A program made the translations under genes and the position numbers. Under the pieces are notes generated by a model that was not told the origin of the DNA, did not search any database, and was given only the letters and a program-made list of their open reading frames with translations. From Kaistella haifensis DSM 19056 (GTDB lineage Bacteria > Bacteroidota > Bacteroidia > Flavobacteriales > Weeksellaceae): a stretch of 44,721 nucleotides of DNA. Each line of letters begins with the position of its first letter. Position 1 is the stretch's first letter. Of the stretch, positions 16,102-24,108 are shown one piece after another. The stretch spans positions 1 through 44,721 of the forward strand of contig NZ_JASZ02000021.1 of NCBI RefSeq assembly GCF_000735695.2, read 5' to 3'.

Positions 16102-16962
16102 ATGAAAGCCTTATTTTTTTCCGCCATCATCTTATTCGCGACCAACTGCCGACAAAATGCGCAACAACGTATCAAAGTTGTTACTACGCTTCCCAAGGAA
16201 ATCAAAGAAGCATCGGCGTGCGAAATTTCCACAGCATCTAATTTAATTTGGACCATAGAAGATCAAGGCAATGAAAATTTGCTTTTCGGATTTAATAAAA
16301 ATGGCGAACTGATTCGCAAAATCAGGATTTCAAACGTGGAAAACAATGATTGGGAAGACCTTTCTTCTGATGACGAAGGGAACCTCTACATCGGGGATTT
16401 CGGGAATAATGATAACGAGAGACAGAATTTGGCCATTTATAAAATTAATGCCTCTGATTTGATTAAAGGTGAAGCGAATGCTTCGGAAATTGTCCAGTTC
16501 TATTATCCTGAACAAAAAGATTTCCCGCCAAAGAAGAAAGAAAAGGTGTTTGATGTAGAATCTTTTTTCTTTTATAACAATCATTTTTATTTGTTTACTA
16601 AAAACAGAAGTTCAAAATTTGATGGAACCACTTCTCTGTACCGCTTGGATAACAATTCCCAAACAAAACTTCCAGCGAAGAAATTAGCTGAGTTTGTGAC
16701 TTGTGGTAATTTCAACCATTGCGCTGTAACAAGTGCAGCCATAAGTCCGGATAAAAAGAAAGTTGCACTTTTGAGTTCCGATAAAGTATGGATTTTCACT
16801 GATTTTAAAGATGATAATTTCTTTTCAGGAAAATCGAAAATGATTGAATTGGAAAATTTTACTCAAAAAGAAGGACTGTGTTTTGAAACCAACGAAACTA
16901 TTTTGATTACTGATGAATCAGCAAAAAAAGGAGATTCTTTTCTTTATCGATTAAAGCTGTAA
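16102..16962 (+). CDS. Lipoprotein, β-propeller-like, paralogue of the 22109-22999 protein
   Basis: The 286-residue protein has a lipoprotein signal (MKALFFSAIILFATNC, C16). The mature part looks like a β-propeller: repeated W/Y-x-x-D strands, NDWEDLSSDDEGNLYIGDFG, then NNDNERQNLAIYKI, FYYPEQKDF, ESFFFYNNHFYLFTKN and AAISPDKKKVALLSSDKVWI. The blocks DWE...YIGDFGNN...IYKI...YPEQxDF...FTK recur in the secreted protein at 22109-22999, so the two are paralogues. The frame opens at 16039, but that start falls in the queA terminator and lacks a signal peptide. Function unknown; the phosphoesterase gene converges on it with a 1-nt gap. Confidence 0.75.
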   Translation: MKALFFSAIILFATNCRQNAQQRIKVVTTLPKEIKEASACEISTASNLIWTIEDQGNENLLFGFNKNGELIRKIRISNVENNDWEDLSSDDEGNLYIGDFGNNDNERQNLAIYKINASDLIKGEANASEIVQFYYPEQKDFPPKKKEKVFDVESFFFYNNHFYLFTKNRSSKFDGTTSLYRLDNNSQTKLPAKKLAEFVTCGNFNHCAVTSAAISPDKKKVALLSSDKVWIFTDFKDDNFFSGKSKMIELENFTQKEGLCFETNETILITDESAKKGDSFLYRLKL

Positions 16963-16963
16963 T

Positions 16964-19900
16964 TTAGAAATTCATTCCAAATCCAGCAACAAATCTCCCT
17001 TTGTCCGACGATCGAAAATAGGAAGCCTGAATTCCCACCATATCGATCGCGTTGAGCCAAATTCCTGCACCTGCAGAAGTATGCCATTTTTTGGTAAATT
17101 CATTCGGAAGCCAAACCCGTCCGTAATCAAAACCACCGAAAATTCCGATTTTTAAAGGGACAAAAGCATTTCGGAAATTCCCGATCGACCAACGAATATC
17201 CGAAGTTTGGTAGAAAGAACTTTTTCCATAAAAACGATCAAATCGGAAACCTCGAAGATCGTCGTCTCCGCCTAAAGTTGCCATTTGATAAAATTCATAG
17301 TCATCGCTCAGCAGCCATTTCGCTTTTGCGTAAGTGGAAAAGGTGAGTTTTTCATTTTTGGTGAGATAATGAGTGAATCCTAAACCGGTTTCGAAAGTAG
17401 GAAGTTTTTTGTCGCCGTTGTTAAGGTTTTGTCGATAGGTAAATTTGCTGTCAAACTTCATTCCTAGACTCGGATTTACCTTTTTATTTACATTTTCGAA
17501 GCGAAATCCTACATCTATTCCTGCAAAATAATTGGTTGAAAAAACATTTTCATCTACAATATTTGGAATCGCAATTCTACGATTTTCTGTTTTTTCGATT
17601 TTTAAACCTTCATAAATTAATTTTGCGGAGAATAAGCTCGCATTTTTTCTCCAATTGATCGATGGTTTGGCATAAAACTCTCCGGCGCGAACACGGTAAT
17701 ATTTTTCCTCAAAAGTATCATGGTTATTGGTGGTGAGATTTCCATTTCCGAAATAATTTCGGATATAGTGAGAGTCTGTGTAACCCGCATTGATTTGATA
17801 GAACCAGTTTCCGACAATTCTTGGGAATATTCCTTCGTAGCGGATTTCGTAACCGTTTGATAAGGTAAAATAATTGGTTTTTAAAGTATGTTTTGATGAA
17901 AATGGATTTTGGTTAAAACCTTTTTTTGTCCAACTCGTATTTAATCCTACAATCACGCCATCATCAGGGTTGTAACCTAAATTGAGGTTAGTGGAAAATA
18001 CGTTGAATTTTGGCTTTTTATATTGATATTCGTTCAGATCATAATTATCGGAAAGGGTAATTATGCCATTTTTAGTATTGAAGGTGTTTTTCTTGCTTTT
18101 ATAATCGTAAATATGTACGTTGTTCCCTTTATTGATTGTGTAAACATCATTATTTAATCCACCTAAAAGACGAATTTTTATTGGATTACTTTGGTTTCCA
18201 TTAACTTCAAATTGATCATCGTCGCCCAATCCATACATCCAAATTTCTTTCGTTTGTTTTTTGGAATATTTTTTCTCAAAAACCAGTTCTTCACCACTTT
18301 TTTTCTGTCGATAGATTTTCACTTCGGTTTCGTTCTGTGGAAGTCGGGTGATGGCAAATTTGTCTTTTTTATTTGTTCCGGTCAGCAATACGGTTTTTTG
18401 AACGATTTTATAATATTCCGAAGCGTATTTTTGCAGGTCATTTTTTCTGATTTCCAGATTTTTTTTAATACGATCAATGTCGCTGCTTTGCACTTCTTTT
18501 GGCAGTTTTTCAAATGCAGACGCTATAATTTCTGAGTTGAGATGATTTTGGATAAATGCTGCTTCGCGAAGCCAATCTTCTTCGGTAGAAGCTGTAGTAA
18601 AAGCCAGATCCAAAGGGTAGGGCTCCATATTGAACCATTTTATATTTTTGATTTTTTCATCAAAACTCTGCATATGACGTAGTCCCGGAAAATCGAGAAT
18701 AAATTTCGTCAAAAGACCGTCATAACGCACAAAAGCTTGATCGCGATCTTTAGGAATTGGAGATAGATAGATCACTTTTCCTTCAGGTTTTTGTTCCCAT
18801 TTCCATTGGTCGTGGTGTCGGTCCCAATCGCCAATCAACATGTCGAAAAGTCGCGCTCTGATGTAATTTTTTTCATCAATTTTATATTTTTCGTCTTTTC
18901 CCAAAAGTTTGATGACTTCCTCTGTTCCCAATACCTCTATAGGATTTTCTTCGGTTTCCGCAGGTCTTGCTTCCAGATAATACAGTTCGTCGCCGAAATT
19001 CTGATTGAATTTTTCCAATCCATTTTGTTTAGGAACATAAACCAAAGTTGGGTCAGTATGTTTCAAGCCAACAGCTTCCGATAAATCTCCTATAGCTAAA
19101 GGTGTAAACGGATGCGATGAAGTATAAAAGTCTAAAAGAAACTGATCTGCAAAACCTCCTGCAAAATCTTCTTCTATATATTGATTTTTAAGAGCAACAG
19201 ACTGCAGAAACCGCACTCCGCTTCTCTTCAAAGCTCGAATCACGTATTCACCTTTAGGAGTGTTTAAACGCAGAGAATTGGTTTGATGTCCACTACCTGA
19301 TCTGCCGGGTTTAGCACCACCAAAAAGCGTATCAATTTGCAAGGTCGGCACTTTCACCGGAGTTGAATAATTTTCCCTGTAATTTTTTCCCCACAAAAAT
19401 TCATAGAGATGGCTTTTTCTGGTGAAGGATTTTGGATAAACAGAAGAAGTCGTTTCTGCGGGAAATGTCGAAGGATATTGGTTGGGATTGTATTCTGAAT
19501 TTTCTAAAACTTGTTTCTGAAATAAAAGTTTTTCCTGATTATTTTCTCTTCCGAAAAAAGAAACAGATGCATCTTCGGATTCCGAAATATTGAGTACAGC
19601 ATATCCGTTCTTTCCGTACGAAAAATCGTTCGGACCAACTGTTGCTGCAGGTTCGTTTTTGGAGCCGGCACCGCTGATGATCTGACGGATTTTGCCTTCT
19701 TCGATATATTGTAAATTATGGTCGTGCCCGGAAACTACGATCACATTATCGCGATTGGCAAGCAATGTTTTTAATCGGGAAGTGAGTTTTCTATAATTGG
19801 CATTCGACAAATCTTGATGAGTGATCCCGCCGGTTGCGCGAGCAAGATTAATTCCTGTTGCTAAAATTGGCAATGGAAATTTGCCTTCCAGAGGAAAAAT

Positions 19901-20638
19901 TTGTTTTTTTAGGGAATAATATCCACCGTGAGAACCATGGTCAATCAGTGGATGATGAAGGGCAACGATTACCGTTTTATTTTGATTTTTATTGAGTTCA
20001 CTTTCAAATTCTGAGAAAAAATCTTCACGAGTTTTGATGTCGCATTTTTCATTAATTCCTAAGTTTTTGTCCCAGTCTGCCAAAAACCATTCGGTATCGA
20101 TGGTGAGAAGGGTGATGTTTTTAGAAATTTTTTTGCGATCAATGGCGCAGGAATTTTTTGGAAGAAAGGCCGATTGATCATCAAGTTTTTCGGTGATGTA
20201 GTCTTGTTGCTCTTTTAATCCAATGATTCCTTTGCTGTACCAATCGTGATTTCCTGGAATAAAGATGGTTTTACCTTTGAAATTTTTCACCAAACTTATT
20301 TGATCATCCAATTTTTCAATCGCTAATTTTCGATCTTTTCCTTTCTCTTTGGATAAACCTTTAGGATAAATATTGTCGCCAAGAAAGAGAACCGTACTGT
20401 TGTTTCCCGCGGAATCTAAATGCATTTTGAACTGTTCGAGTATCGCTTGGGCACTTTGTTGATCAGCGTTACCGGCATCACCGATGAGATAGAAACGATG
20501 GGCTATATTTTCGGATTTAATTCTCTCAACAGGAGTATTTCTTACATTTTTTCCATATTGGGCATTTTCTGTAGCACAAGAAACCAAGACCATTCCTGAA
20601 AAATAAAAAATAGCCTGACGGAAAATATTTAATTTCAT
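16964..20638 (-). CDS. Lipoprotein with metallophosphoesterase, kinase-like middle region and Omp85-type β-barrel
   Basis: The 1224-residue protein begins with a lipoprotein signal (LVSC, C21). Residues ~48-340 form a calcineurin-like metallophosphoesterase: D54 in GDAGN, GDN at 87-89, GNHD at 129-132, ALHHPL and GHDHN. Residues ~410-760 are not phosphoesterase and carry YVIRALKRSG (~464-473), DMLIGDWDRHHDQW (~598-611) and PKDRDQAF (~629-636). That arrangement recalls the β3-Lys, catalytic-loop and metal-binding motifs of secreted FAM20/HipA-like kinases. Residues ~850-1224 form an outer-membrane β-barrel with the Omp85 loop-6 motif GGDDDLRGFR (~1122-1131) and a terminal Phe. The whole resembles type V-like surface phosphoesterases common in Bacteroidota; the middle region is my own reading. 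It is likely exposed on, or tethered to, the outer membrane. Confidence 0.85.
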   Translation of the reverse strand: MKLNIFRQAIFYFSGMVLVSCATENAQYGKNVRNTPVERIKSENIAHRFYLIGDAGNADQQSAQAILEQFKMHLDSAGNNSTVLFLGDNIYPKGLSKEKGKDRKLAIEKLDDQISLVKNFKGKTIFIPGNHDWYSKGIIGLKEQQDYITEKLDDQSAFLPKNSCAIDRKKISKNITLLTIDTEWFLADWDKNLGINEKCDIKTREDFFSEFESELNKNQNKTVIVALHHPLIDHGSHGGYYSLKKQIFPLEGKFPLPILATGINLARATGGITHQDLSNANYRKLTSRLKTLLANRDNVIVVSGHDHNLQYIEEGKIRQIISGAGSKNEPAATVGPNDFSYGKNGYAVLNISESEDASVSFFGRENNQEKLLFQKQVLENSEYNPNQYPSTFPAETTSSVYPKSFTRKSHLYEFLWGKNYRENYSTPVKVPTLQIDTLFGGAKPGRSGSGHQTNSLRLNTPKGEYVIRALKRSGVRFLQSVALKNQYIEEDFAGGFADQFLLDFYTSSHPFTPLAIGDLSEAVGLKHTDPTLVYVPKQNGLEKFNQNFGDELYYLEARPAETEENPIEVLGTEEVIKLLGKDEKYKIDEKNYIRARLFDMLIGDWDRHHDQWKWEQKPEGKVIYLSPIPKDRDQAFVRYDGLLTKFILDFPGLRHMQSFDEKIKNIKWFNMEPYPLDLAFTTASTEEDWLREAAFIQNHLNSEIIASAFEKLPKEVQSSDIDRIKKNLEIRKNDLQKYASEYYKIVQKTVLLTGTNKKDKFAITRLPQNETEVKIYRQKKSGEELVFEKKYSKKQTKEIWMYGLGDDDQFEVNGNQSNPIKIRLLGGLNNDVYTINKGNNVHIYDYKSKKNTFNTKNGIITLSDNYDLNEYQYKKPKFNVFSTNLNLGYNPDDGVIVGLNTSWTKKGFNQNPFSSKHTLKTNYFTLSNGYEIRYEGIFPRIVGNWFYQINAGYTDSHYIRNYFGNGNLTTNNHDTFEEKYYRVRAGEFYAKPSINWRKNASLFSAKLIYEGLKIEKTENRRIAIPNIVDENVFSTNYFAGIDVGFRFENVNKKVNPSLGMKFDSKFTYRQNLNNGDKKLPTFETGLGFTHYLTKNEKLTFSTYAKAKWLLSDDYEFYQMATLGGDDDLRGFRFDRFYGKSSFYQTSDIRWSIGNFRNAFVPLKIGIFGGFDYGRVWLPNEFTKKWHTSAGAGIWLNAIDMVGIQASYFRSSDKGRFVAGFGMNF

Positions 20639-20812
20639 AAATTTGAATCAAATTATTAGAATGGACATTCTAGACAATGCTGAGCGTTTTGTAATTCAGC
20701 AATTCAAAGATAAACTTTCTCCCGCATTTGGTTCAGTAACTTTTCAAATGAAAAATTAAATACAAACGGGCTTTTAAAAACAGGTTTAAAGGACATATTT
20801 CTCAATTCGGAG

Positions 20813-20846
20813 CAAAGGTAATGATTATTGTAAATAATTCTCAAAA
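20813..20846 (-). promoter_or_regulatory. Candidate promoter for the 1224-residue lipoprotein gene
   Basis: Read on the minus strand, TACCTTTG (20820-20813) lies 21 nt after TTTTG (20846-20842), matching the TTTG / TAnnTTTG architecture. Transcription would start near 20806, with a leader of about 170 nt. The closer box at 20712-20705 is an alternative but has no -33 partner. Confidence 0.5.
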
Positions 20847-20908
20847 CGGTGGGATTTCTCTTTTACTTTAAGCCTTTCCATTTCCTTAAAAAATTTATGG
20901 AAAAACCG

Positions 20909-20916
20909 TATCTTTG
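20909..20916 (+). promoter_or_regulatory. -7 promoter element of rlmN (TATCTTTG)
   Basis: TATCTTTG fits TAnnTTTG and ends 27 nt before the TTG start of rlmN. The only nearby ATG (20896-20898) lies before this box, which supports the TTG start. Confidence 0.6.
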
Positions 20917-20943
20917 CAACTTCTTTAATTAAACATTTTTTCT

Positions 20944-21978
20944 TTGAAAGACATCCGTACTTTATCGCTCGATCAGCTCAAAGATTATTTTGTGACTTTG
21001 GGTGAAAAACCCTTTCGTGCAAAGCAGGTTTATGATTGGTTATGGAGCAAAAATCTCCATTCTATTGATGAAATGACGAATCTTTCAAAAGAACTTCGGG
21101 AAAAAATTGCGCAGGAATATACCATCAATCCGATTTCTGTTGATCAATTACAAAAATCTACCGACGGAACCATTAAAAATGGAGTAAAATTGCATGACGG
21201 CCTCTTAGTAGAATCGGTACTGATTCCTACCGAAACCCGAACTACAGCTTGTGTTTCTTCCCAAGTCGGTTGTTCATTAAACTGTGAGTTTTGTGCAACT
21301 GCCCGGCTGAAGAGAATGAGAAATCTGGAAGTTGCAGAAATTGTTGATCAAGTAGCGCTGATCGATCGGCAAAGTAAATTGTATTTCGACAGACCGCTTT
21401 CCAATATTGTTTTTATGGGAATGGGCGAGCCGATGATGAACTATAAAAACGTAGTAGAGTCGATCAAAAAAATTACCGAGCCGGAAGGAATGGGCATGTC
21501 GCCACGAAGAATAACGGTTTCAACATCGGGAATTCCGAAAATGATTAAAATGCTTGCTGATGAGGATTTGCGGGTGAAATTAGCGCTTTCTTTGCACTCT
21601 GCCATTGAGGAAAAACGCAATGAAATAATGCCTTTTTCAGATAAATTTCCATTGACTGAAATTATGGATTCTTTGAAATACTGGTACGAAAAAACAGGAA
21701 ATACCGTAACCTTCGAATATTGCGTTTGGAAAGGGATTAATGATCAGGATGAAGATATAAAAGCGCTGATAAGATATTGCAAACAGGTTCCATCCAAAGT
21801 GAATTTAATCCAGTATAACCCAATTGGTGACGGAAAATACGACCAATGCAACAAAGATGCAGATGAAAATTATGTTCGCCAGCTAGAAAATGCAGGAATT
21901 ACTGTTTTGATTCGTAGAAGCCGCGGAGGCGATATCGATGCAGCTTGTGGTCAATTGGCGAATAAATCTGGTGAGTAA
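20944..21978 (+). CDS. rlmN: 23S rRNA/tRNA adenine-C2 methyltransferase RlmN
   Basis: RlmN is a radical-SAM enzyme that methylates C2 of A2503 in 23S rRNA and A37 in some tRNAs. The 344 residues have the radical-SAM cluster C110-x3-C114-x2-C117 (GCSLNCEFCATA), preceded by C103 in TTACVSSQVGC. The C-terminal catalytic C335 is in DAACGQL. GMGEPMMNY and ITVSTSGIPK are further family blocks. Start is TTG at 20944 (MKDIRTLSLDQLKDYF); no in-frame ATG is available after the promoter, and this N-terminus matches flavobacterial RlmN. Confidence 0.95.
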   Translation: MKDIRTLSLDQLKDYFVTLGEKPFRAKQVYDWLWSKNLHSIDEMTNLSKELREKIAQEYTINPISVDQLQKSTDGTIKNGVKLHDGLLVESVLIPTETRTTACVSSQVGCSLNCEFCATARLKRMRNLEVAEIVDQVALIDRQSKLYFDRPLSNIVFMGMGEPMMNYKNVVESIKKITEPEGMGMSPRRITVSTSGIPKMIKMLADEDLRVKLALSLHSAIEEKRNEIMPFSDKFPLTEIMDSLKYWYEKTGNTVTFEYCVWKGINDQDEDIKALIRYCKQVPSKVNLIQYNPIGDGKYDQCNKDADENYVRQLENAGITVLIRRSRGGDIDAACGQLANKSGE

Positions 21979-22108
21979 ATTTCAGACACGATTAAAATTC
22001 CGCAACGAAAATAAATTAGAGAATTTGAGCGCGTGGAAATTAGAATTGATGTTGATGAACTATCGAATTTCTGTATAATTTCAATAAAATAAAGCGACTA
22101 ATTTTAAA

Positions 22109-22999
22109 ATGAAAATTATAAGTTCAAATTTTCTGATTCTGGTTTTTTTAGTTTTTTTTCAAATCGGTAATGCACAGCAAACAGATTTTTTAAAAATAAA
22201 AAAATATAAAGTAGCGGAGCTTTCTGAGGTTTTAAAGGAAAATTCGGGGTTATTTCTTTTCAATAATAAACTTTTCACTTTCAATGATGGGGGAAATTCT
22301 TCTGAAATTTTCGAGATCAATAAAACATCAGGGAACATTGAAAATGTCTTTAAAACCAATCTAATTAACAAGGATTGGGAAGCAATGGCGGCCGATTCAG
22401 CGAATTGGTATATCGGCGATTTTGGGAATAATGCAGGAACAAGAAAAGATCTTAAGATTTATAAAATTTCTTTTAATGAAGAAAAAACAACCGATTCTGT
22501 TCAAGTGATTTCTTATTTCTATCCGGAACAAACCGATTTCTCGAGCCGAAATCTCAACAATGATTTCGACGCCGAAGCGATGATTTTTTTAGACGGGAAA
22601 ATTCATGTTTTCACCAAAGAATGGGCTTCAAAATCTACATCTCATTATATGATAGACCCTGAAATTTCCAATAATAATCCTGCCCAAAAAGTCGAGACTT
22701 TTAAAACTGATTTTGTAGTTACTGATGCAGCTTATTTTCAGAAAAAGCTTTATTTAATAGGATACACGAAGAAAACAGAAGTATTTCTTTCCATTTTTAA
22801 AGAAACTGAACCTGGATTTTTCTTTAATGCAAAACCTCAGAAATATTACTTAGGAAGTGCTTTATCGATCGGTCAAATCGAAGGAATCGAGGTCGATGAA
22901 AATGGAATTTTTATTTCAGGAGAAGAATTTATTACTCCCTTAGGAAAAGCAAAACCTGCTTTGTATTTTGTTCCTCATGGAAAAATGAAATCGTTTTAA
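22109..22999 (+). CDS. Secreted β-propeller-like protein, paralogue of the 16102-16962 protein
   Basis: The 296-residue protein has a cleavable signal peptide (about 1-22, ending GNAQQ) rather than a lipobox. It shares with the lipoprotein at 16102-16962 the order NKDWEAMAADSANWYIGDFG, NNAGTRKDLKIYKI, YFYPEQTDF, DAEAMIFLDGKIHVFTKE. The repeated short strands and DG/GN turns suggest a β-propeller. It has no catalytic motif that I recognise. It may be periplasmic, whereas its paralogue is membrane-anchored. It lies 130 nt after rlmN, but no clear promoter was found there. Confidence 0.75.
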   Translation: MKIISSNFLILVFLVFFQIGNAQQTDFLKIKKYKVAELSEVLKENSGLFLFNNKLFTFNDGGNSSEIFEINKTSGNIENVFKTNLINKDWEAMAADSANWYIGDFGNNAGTRKDLKIYKISFNEEKTTDSVQVISYFYPEQTDFSSRNLNNDFDAEAMIFLDGKIHVFTKEWASKSTSHYMIDPEISNNNPAQKVETFKTDFVVTDAAYFQKKLYLIGYTKKTEVFLSIFKETEPGFFFNAKPQKYYLGSALSIGQIEGIEVDENGIFISGEEFITPLGKAKPALYFVPHGKMKSF

Positions 23000-23045
23000 G
23001 TCATAAATCAACTCTGGTTTTGGCTTATTTGGAGGGAAAATTAGT

Positions 23046-23053
23046 TATATTTG
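23046..23053 (+). promoter_or_regulatory. -7 promoter element TATATTTG
   Basis: TATATTTG matches TAnnTTTG and ends 37 nt before the GTG start at 23091 of the polyprenyl synthase gene. TTG at 23020-23022 is a possible -33 box, but the 23-nt spacing is longer than usual. Confidence 0.55.
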
Positions 23054-23090
23054 TCATCATTTTCATCAAACATTCTTTATTTAATAGTTC

Positions 23091-24068
23091 GTGGCGAATA
23101 TCGTAGCAGAAATCCGAAGACCGATCAACAGTGAAATGAAACTTTTTGAACAAAAGTTTTATGAATCTATGCAAAGCAATGTTGCGCTTTTAGATAAAGT
23201 CACAAGGTTTATCGTAACCACCAAAGGCAAGCAAATGCGACCAATGTTTGTATTTCTTTGTGCAAAACTATTGGGAGAAGTGAACGAAAAAACCTTTCGC
23301 GGAGCCTCCATGATCGAGCTGATTCACACCGCAACTTTGGTGCACGATGATGTGGTGGATGAAAGTTTCAAAAGGCGGAATTTTTTTTCCATCAATGCTT
23401 TATGGAAAAACAAAATTGCTGTTTTGGTTGGCGATTATCTTTTGTCTAAAGCAGTTTTGCTCTCTACAGATCATCAGGATTTTGACTTACTTTCGGTTAT
23501 TTCCAGAACCATTCGGGAGATGAGTGAAGGCGAATTGCTACAGCTTGAAAAAGCCAGAAAACTCGATATTACCGAAGATGTTTACTACGAAATTATTCGA
23601 CAGAAAACGGCAACTTTAATCGCTGCATGCTGTGAAATAGGAGTTTTATCGAATGGAGCCGACGAAAATTTGGCGGTAAAAATGCGCGAGTTCGGAACGT
23701 TAACGGGAATGGCTTTTCAGATTAAAGATGATTTATTCGATTATCTTACTTCAAATATCATCGGAAAACCTGTCGGAATCGATATTAAAGAACAAAAAAT
23801 GACTTTGCCGTTAATTCATGCTTTAAAAACGGCTTCTGAAACCGATCGAAAATATTATTTCACTACAATCAAACGTTACAATACCGATTCTAAAAGGGTA
23901 AAAGAACTCATCGATTTTGTAAAAAAATCCGGGGGTTTAGATTACGCGATTGAAAAAATGAAAGCTTACCAGCAAAAAGCAAAAGATATTCTGAATGAAT
24001 TTCCCGATTCCGAAGCGAAAGAATCTCTGCATTTAATGCTGGATTATGTAATCGAAAGAAAGTTCTAG
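23091..24068 (+). CDS. ispB: Polyprenyl (octaprenyl-type) diphosphate synthase
   Basis: This all-helical trans-prenyltransferase extends isopentenyl units to make the long side chain of menaquinone. The 325 residues carry the first Asp-rich motif HDDVVDE (D86, D87, D90), the second KDDLFDY (D213, D214, D217), the GKQMRPMFVFL block near residue 45 and KPVGIDIKEQKMTLPLIHAL. Start is GTG at 23091 (MANIVAEIRRP), which matches flavobacterial homologues. The product chain length (6-8 units) cannot be read securely. Confidence 0.9.
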   Translation: MANIVAEIRRPINSEMKLFEQKFYESMQSNVALLDKVTRFIVTTKGKQMRPMFVFLCAKLLGEVNEKTFRGASMIELIHTATLVHDDVVDESFKRRNFFSINALWKNKIAVLVGDYLLSKAVLLSTDHQDFDLLSVISRTIREMSEGELLQLEKARKLDITEDVYYEIIRQKTATLIAACCEIGVLSNGADENLAVKMREFGTLTGMAFQIKDDLFDYLTSNIIGKPVGIDIKEQKMTLPLIHALKTASETDRKYYFTTIKRYNTDSKRVKELIDFVKKSGGLDYAIEKMKAYQQKAKDILNEFPDSEAKESLHLMLDYVIERKF

Positions 24069-24108
24069 ATTGAATGTAGTTTTCTTGTTTGTTGTTGATT
24101 TACCATTT

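Larger units (their letters stand above)
20639..20943. other. Divergent intergenic region between the phosphoesterase gene and rlmN
   Basis: The 305 bp contain no credible gene. They hold the rlmN promoter (20909-20916) and, for the minus strand, candidate -7 boxes at 20705-20712 (TATCTTTG read on minus) and 20813-20820. Nothing else structured is seen. Confidence 0.6.
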
